Below are positions 6,316 to 6,870 of a stretch of DNA of 6,870 bases, in pieces. The notes under the pieces were generated by a model. The model did no database searches. It was not told the origin of the DNA and worked only from the letters and a program-made list of their open reading frames with translations. Made by a program: the position numbers and the translations under genes. The stretch's first letter is position 1. Each line of letters starts with the position of its first letter. Source of the stretch: Candidatus Thalassarchaeaceae archaeon (lineage in GTDB: Archaea; Thermoplasmatota; Poseidoniia; Poseidoniales; Thalassarchaeaceae). The DNA is taken from NCBI GenBank assembly GCA_013329905.1, contig DUJH01000016.1, forward strand, positions 1,018 through 7,887. The letters are read 5' to 3'.

Positions 6316-6327
6316 TCAACCGAATAG
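6231..6327. repeat. Perfect 13-bp inverted repeat across the spacer and TraB-type stop
   Basis: CTATTCGGTTGAT at 6231-6243 is the exact reverse complement of ATCAACCGAATAG at 6315-6327, with 71 bases between the arms. The right arm covers the stop codon (6316-6318) and the last three sense codons of the TraB-type gene; the left arm is 82 bases upstream of the FeS-NrfD start. By simple base-pair odds, a 13-bp match inside so short a spacer is unlikely by chance (roughly 1 in several thousand), although one such pair anywhere in the whole window would not be surprising. It could fold in mRNA to separate the two genes, or be a pair of binding sites. Confidence 0.55.
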
Positions 6328-6870
6328 TAGGCTGAATATTGCGCCGCCGGCTAACCACGCTCCGACGGCTGATCCTATATTTCCAAATGCGGTTACGAGG
6401 AGTACACGCCCGGCTGGATTCCAGAAAACTCCGTAATCATGCAAGGCGAGAAATTCTGCAGCATCACCACCAGTTGGTGGAACGACCTTGAGTTGAGTAT
6501 AACCTGCGAACCAGCCCGCAGCAAGCGTTGGATTGAGGCTTGTGATTGGACTTGCAAGGGCTCCGACGAGGATAGCGAGTGGATGGCCACGGGCGAGTGC
6601 TACTCCAAGTCCTGCCAAGGCCGCATTGGCCACCATCCAATACCAAAGAGTTTCTTTCAGTGCATCGATTTCGCCATTATAGGCGAGATAACCTACTACC
6701 GAAACGAGGAACAGAGGGATCGCCCACATAATCACCTTCGGCCAGATTGGTTTGGGTGGTTCGGCCTTGAGTTCGGCGAGTCTAGAGGTAGTTTCCAGCG
6801 CGGGCTTTTCGAGGTGCTCGATGATACCATTGATGTGACCCGCACCTACTATTGCGAGTACCTTGCCTTT
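6316..6870 (-). CDS. TraB/PrgY-type membrane protein, C-terminal part only
   Basis: The last 184 residues are present; the frame is open to the right edge, so the N-terminal TraB catalytic-like domain lies mostly outside. The fragment begins KGKVLAIVGAGHINGI, where GAGH (residues 9-12) is the conserved motif that closes the TraB domain. A basic, proline-rich linker follows, then about four hydrophobic segments (46-63, 75-93, 96-124, 155-182). The third carries SPITSLNPTLAAGW and the fourth GRVLLVTAFGNIGSAVGAW; both are typical of the membrane tail of archaeal and bacterial TraB/PrgY homologues. PrgY in Enterococcus limits peptide-pheromone activity, and a metallopeptidase role has been proposed for the family, but the function of most homologues is unknown. 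The reading frame contains internal GTG and ATG codons near 6727-6735 that are not the real start. The gene is upstream of, and co-directional with, the molybdoenzyme operon, but 167 bases away. Confidence 0.82.
   Translation of the reverse strand, partial: KGKVLAIVGAGHINGIIEHLEKPALETTSRLAELKAEPPKPIWPKVIMWAIPLFLVSVVGYLAYNGEIDALKETLWYWMVANAALAGLGVALARGHPLAILVGALASPITSLNPTLAAGWFAGYTQLKVVPPTGGDAAEFLALHDYGVFWNPAGRVLLVTAFGNIGSAVGAWLAGGAIFSLLFG

Noticed and set aside
6038..6436. A 132-codon + strand open frame crossing the 6149-6315 spacer
   Set aside because: Both ends run antisense over real genes and only the middle is in the spacer; no ribosome-binding site or recognisable domain.
1..6870. CRISPR arrays, insertion sequences, integrase genes, tRNA or rRNA
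   Set aside because: No regularly spaced direct repeats, transposase or integrase motifs, or cloverleaf-like segments were seen; spacers are short and gene content looks like housekeeping or metabolism.

Overview
The window looks like chromosomal DNA from a prokaryote with roughly balanced base composition and tight gene packing. The host cannot be fixed from the sequence. Ribosome-binding sites of the GAGGTGA/AAGGTGA kind, a thiolase start with no convincing Shine-Dalgarno, and a TraB-type membrane protein in the style common in archaea would suit a planktonic archaeon. A bacterium is not excluded, and this is a lean, not a call. No rRNA, tRNA, mobile element, CRISPR array or phage gene is visible.

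Left half, + strand (1-1998): the 3' end of a flotillin/SPFH membrane-scaffold gene (1-387), then a complete thiolase (459-1691) with all its catalytic motifs, then a 74-residue two-helix membrane protein of the DUF2061 type (1774-1998). The two spacers (71 and 82 bases) each hold a perfect 7-bp hairpin without a following T run. The second also holds a well-placed Shine-Dalgarno that fits an out-of-frame 11-codon upstream ORF better than it fits the DUF2061 start.

Right half, - strand (2000-6870): the 3' part of a TraB/PrgY-type membrane protein (6316-6870), a 167-base spacer, then a tight two-gene operon. The first operon gene encodes a fused protein with four [4Fe-4S] clusters at the N-terminus and a short NrfD-like membrane anchor at the C-terminus (4736-6148). 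The second encodes a 909-residue molybdopterin oxidoreductase of the DMSO-reductase superfamily (2000-4729). Six bases separate them, and the stop codon of the first lies inside the Shine-Dalgarno of the second. The + and - gene blocks converge with one base between their stop codons.

The operon is the most interesting part. A Mo/W-bisPGD catalytic subunit with one [4Fe-4S] cluster and a probable Cys metal ligand would exchange electrons through the four-cluster arm with quinone at the NrfD-like membrane domain. Neither protein has a Tat signal, and charge distribution around the helices places the FeS arm in the cytoplasm, so this looks like an inward-facing, quinone-linked molybdoenzyme. 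Its substrate cannot be read from the sequence. The flotillin, thiolase, DUF2061 and TraB genes have no evident functional link to it.
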